From BM520 sp964594665 (GTDB lineage: Bacteria > Bacteroidota > Bacteroidia > Bacteroidales > BM520), in assembly GCA_964594665.1 (NCBI GenBank), contig CAZQNY010000130.1:1-7476 (forward strand): a DNA stretch of 7,476 nucleotides, given 5' to 3'. The translations under genes and the position numbers were made by a program. Shown piece by piece: positions 5,584-7,476 of this stretch. How positions within the stretch are numbered: position 1 is the stretch's first letter; each line of letters begins with the position of its first letter. The notes under the pieces are model-generated. The model was not told the origin of the DNA, made no database searches, and worked only from the letters and a program-made list of their open reading frames with translations.

Positions 5584-5773
5584 CTTCTTATTTTTTTTAG
5601 TTAATAATTTCAACTCTTACTCAACGCAGCAGAGGTTTAAAATGTTCATCAAAAAGTTTAAAAAAATATACAAAATAATATAAAAGACTGAATAACAGGC
5701 TAATAAAATTTAAAAATAAAATGTTAAGACTTATGGATTTACAGATGTCACTATTTTTTATATATTCGCATAA
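5584..5773. promoter_or_regulatory. AT-rich divergent intergenic region
   Basis: This 190-base stretch must hold the promoters of the FAS1 gene (minus) and the 7TMR-DISM kinase (plus). It is very rich in A and T. I see only one-mismatch -7 candidates, such as TTATTTTG on the minus strand and TATATTCG at 5761-5768 on the plus strand; neither is convincing. The latter would put the transcription start almost at the kinase ATG, giving a leaderless mRNA. No dyad of the GGGGAAATCCCC type is present. Confidence 0.4.
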
Positions 5774-7476
5774 ATGAAGAATTTTAAGTTCCTCAGAGTT
5801 GTTTACTGGATTTTGCTGATAGGTATACCTGCATGGTTATTTATCAGCTATTTGTATAAACATGAATCCTATCCTGCATTGGTTAATGAAGGAGTGGCAT
5901 CATTGGATACCTACAATATTTTATCCGGTGAAGTGATACCGCTTGAGGGCGAATGGGAGTTTTATCCCGATGAAATTCTGGGGCCGGGGGATGATTTTTC
6001 TAAAAAAGAGAGAATATTTCTTAAGGTACCTCAATTCTGGGAGAAGACAGAAGAGTTACCCAGATACGGTTGTGGAACCTACCGCTGTGTCGTAAATACC
6101 CGGAATACACCCAATTATCTGGCTCTGTATTATAACGGGATCTTTACCTCATCGGCAATTTATATCAATGGTTTACTTTATGATGTTCAGGGGCAGGCAG
6201 GAGAAACAAAATCTTCCACATTCCCTGAGTTAAAGACTCAGGTAGTCCCTTTTCCTTCCTCAGGAAACCGCACAGAAATTATTATCCCGGTATCGAATTT
6301 TTATTTTCGTTCGGGTGGTATTCAGGGGGAAATACTCTTTGGTGAAGAACATGCTGTGTCCAATCTTATTGATCAGCGTTTATATATCAAGGCCTTCTTA
6401 ATAGGCGGGCTCATAATAATTGCATTTTTTCAGCTTGGAATGGCAGTGCTTCCGAGGTTTAACCGAATGTATTATCTTTTTGCTGCCACGTGTGCATTGC
6501 TTGCTTTTCGCTTACTGGTTGTCAGGGAATCTCCGTTATATGCTATTCAGGATATTCCCTATGAAGTAAAGCTCCGGCTTGAGTATCTGACCCTTTTTAT
6601 TGGTATCCCCATGATCTCGGCTATACTTAATGCCTTATTTCCCAAAGATTTCCACAGGGGTTTTGTGTTTGTTTTTGGAGGATTAGGTGTGCTTTTTAGC
6701 GTTGCTCAATATTTTGTAGATATTCTGACGGCCTCATGGATGGTTCCCATATATCAGGTCATAGTATTTATCCAGGGCCTTATCGTAACCGTAATCCTTG
6801 TTGTGGTTGTTTTAAGAAAGCGCCCTGATTCATACGTGTTTTTTATTGGCTGGATGATGGTTCTTGCCGGTCTTGTGCATGATATTATGGAAACTTCAGG
6901 ATTTCTTCATCATGATATTCAGATTACACCATATTTGATGTTTTTATTTGTCTTCGCTCAGGCGAATGTAGTGGCTCTTCGTTCAGCAAAAGCTTTTATT
7001 CAGGTTGAAGACCTCTCAGACAGGTTGAATTTTGTCAATTTAAACCTGGAAAAACTGGTTTCCGAGCGCACCCGCCGGATCGAAAAGCAATCCATGGAGA
7101 TGGAACGGCAGAGCCGGAAGATTGACCGTCAGAACAAGGAGCTCCATAAGACTGTTGAAATACGCAATCAGGTGCTCACCATTATTGGTCATGATTTGCG
7201 CGGCCCTATCGGAAACATCGGGGAAATGATTGACCTTCTTCTTTCAGCTGATATTGATGGTGAAACCCAGGAGCAGGTGCTTGTTGCTATGCGGCAGGCT
7301 GCGACAGGTAGTTTTACACTCCTCGAAAATCTTATGTATTGGGGGCGTGCCCAGTCAGGGAAAATAGCCTATAACCCTGAAAGACATTCTATCCGGAATA
7401 TAGCCGGTGAAGCAATGAACCTTTTGGAGTCTATTGCCAAAGAAAAAAACATCAACCTTGAAAACTATATCCCTCC
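5774..7476 (+). CDS. 7TMR-DISM sensor histidine kinase, 3' end outside the window
   Basis: An open frame of 567 codons from ATG 5774 to the window end without a stop. Order: membrane helix at about 5-28; an extracytoplasmic jelly-roll-like domain at about 40-195 with GEWEFYPDEIL (59-69), YGCGTYRC and PVSNFYFRSGGI, features usual in front of 7TMR-DISM modules; a 7TM block at about 206-403; a coiled coil at about 410-465 (SERTRRIEKQ...); a HisKA domain with phospho-acceptor His473 in GHDLRGP; then the conserved LLENLMYWGRAQSGKI segment leading towards HATPase_c, which lies beyond the edge. The family senses an extracellular ligand, often supposed to be carbohydrate-like, and signals by phosphotransfer; the ligand here is unknown. 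No response regulator is seen beside it inside the window; a partner or fused output domain may lie to the right. No clear Shine-Dalgarno precedes the ATG. Confidence 0.93.
   Translation, partial: MKNFKFLRVVYWILLIGIPAWLFISYLYKHESYPALVNEGVASLDTYNILSGEVIPLEGEWEFYPDEILGPGDDFSKKERIFLKVPQFWEKTEELPRYGCGTYRCVVNTRNTPNYLALYYNGIFTSSAIYINGLLYDVQGQAGETKSSTFPELKTQVVPFPSSGNRTEIIIPVSNFYFRSGGIQGEILFGEEHAVSNLIDQRLYIKAFLIGGLIIIAFFQLGMAVLPRFNRMYYLFAATCALLAFRLLVVRESPLYAIQDIPYEVKLRLEYLTLFIGIPMISAILNALFPKDFHRGFVFVFGGLGVLFSVAQYFVDILTASWMVPIYQVIVFIQGLIVTVILVVVVLRKRPDSYVFFIGWMMVLAGLVHDIMETSGFLHHDIQITPYLMFLFVFAQANVVALRSAKAFIQVEDLSDRLNFVNLNLEKLVSERTRRIEKQSMEMERQSRKIDRQNKELHKTVEIRNQVLTIIGHDLRGPIGNIGEMIDLLLSADIDGETQEQVLVAMRQAATGSFTLLENLMYWGRAQSGKIAYNPERHSIRNIAGEAMNLLESIAKEKNINLENYIP

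Noticed and set aside
6323..6340. Another copy of the GGGGAAATCCCC dyad in the 7TMR-DISM kinase gene
   Set aside because: Only the GGGGGAAAT half is present, followed by ACTC; it is within coding sequence and lacks the second arm and the 24-base partner.
1..7476. CRISPR array, tRNA, rRNA, insertion sequence or phage module
   Set aside because: No regularly spaced repeats, no cloverleaf or rRNA-like stretches, and no transposase or integrase motifs were seen on either strand.

Overview
The window looks like a chromosomal segment from a member of the Bacteroidota. Supporting signs are an AT-rich composition, intergenic TAnnTTTG-type promoter boxes, mostly weak Shine-Dalgarno sites, lipoproteins with acidic or polar residues after the lipid Cys, a fasciclin-domain lipoprotein, and a 7TMR-DISM histidine kinase. 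This is inferred from protein style only; no genus can be named. No rRNA, tRNA, CRISPR array, insertion sequence or phage gene was seen.

Layout. At the left edge a minus-strand gene probably starts at position 4 and runs out of the window; the 295 bases behind it are intergenic and carry a palindromic operator-like pair. Positions 300-3211 hold four minus-strand genes in transcription order: a small secreted lipoprotein (2549-3211), a seven-helix membrane protein (1837-2523), a short one-helix histidine kinase of the HisKA_3 class (958-1734), and a NarL/LuxR-type response regulator (300-965). Kinase and regulator overlap by 8 bases. A compact 162-base divergent promoter region (3212-3373) separates this cluster from a short plus-strand unit. 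That unit consists of a 69-codon ORF with a good ribosome binding site, several RNA hairpins and a strong intrinsic terminator (3652-3681). Convergent to it is an alpha/beta hydrolase (3680-4468, minus). Next is a two-domain FAS1 lipoprotein (4567-5583, minus) with its own terminator. Divergent from that, a large 7TMR-DISM histidine kinase starts at 5774 and runs off the right edge.

How it may work together (inference). The lipoprotein, 7TM protein, sensor-less kinase and response regulator look like a split signalling system: an exported sensor or ligand protein, a membrane transducer, a kinase and a DNA-binding output. The same 12-bp dyad GGGGAAATCCCC, in a tandem pair with 24-base spacing, lies upstream of both the lipoprotein/small-ORF divergent promoter and the gene at the left edge. 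The response regulator, or another dimeric regulator, is a natural candidate to bind it. The hydrolase, FAS1 protein and 7TMR-DISM kinase appear to be separate transcription units.
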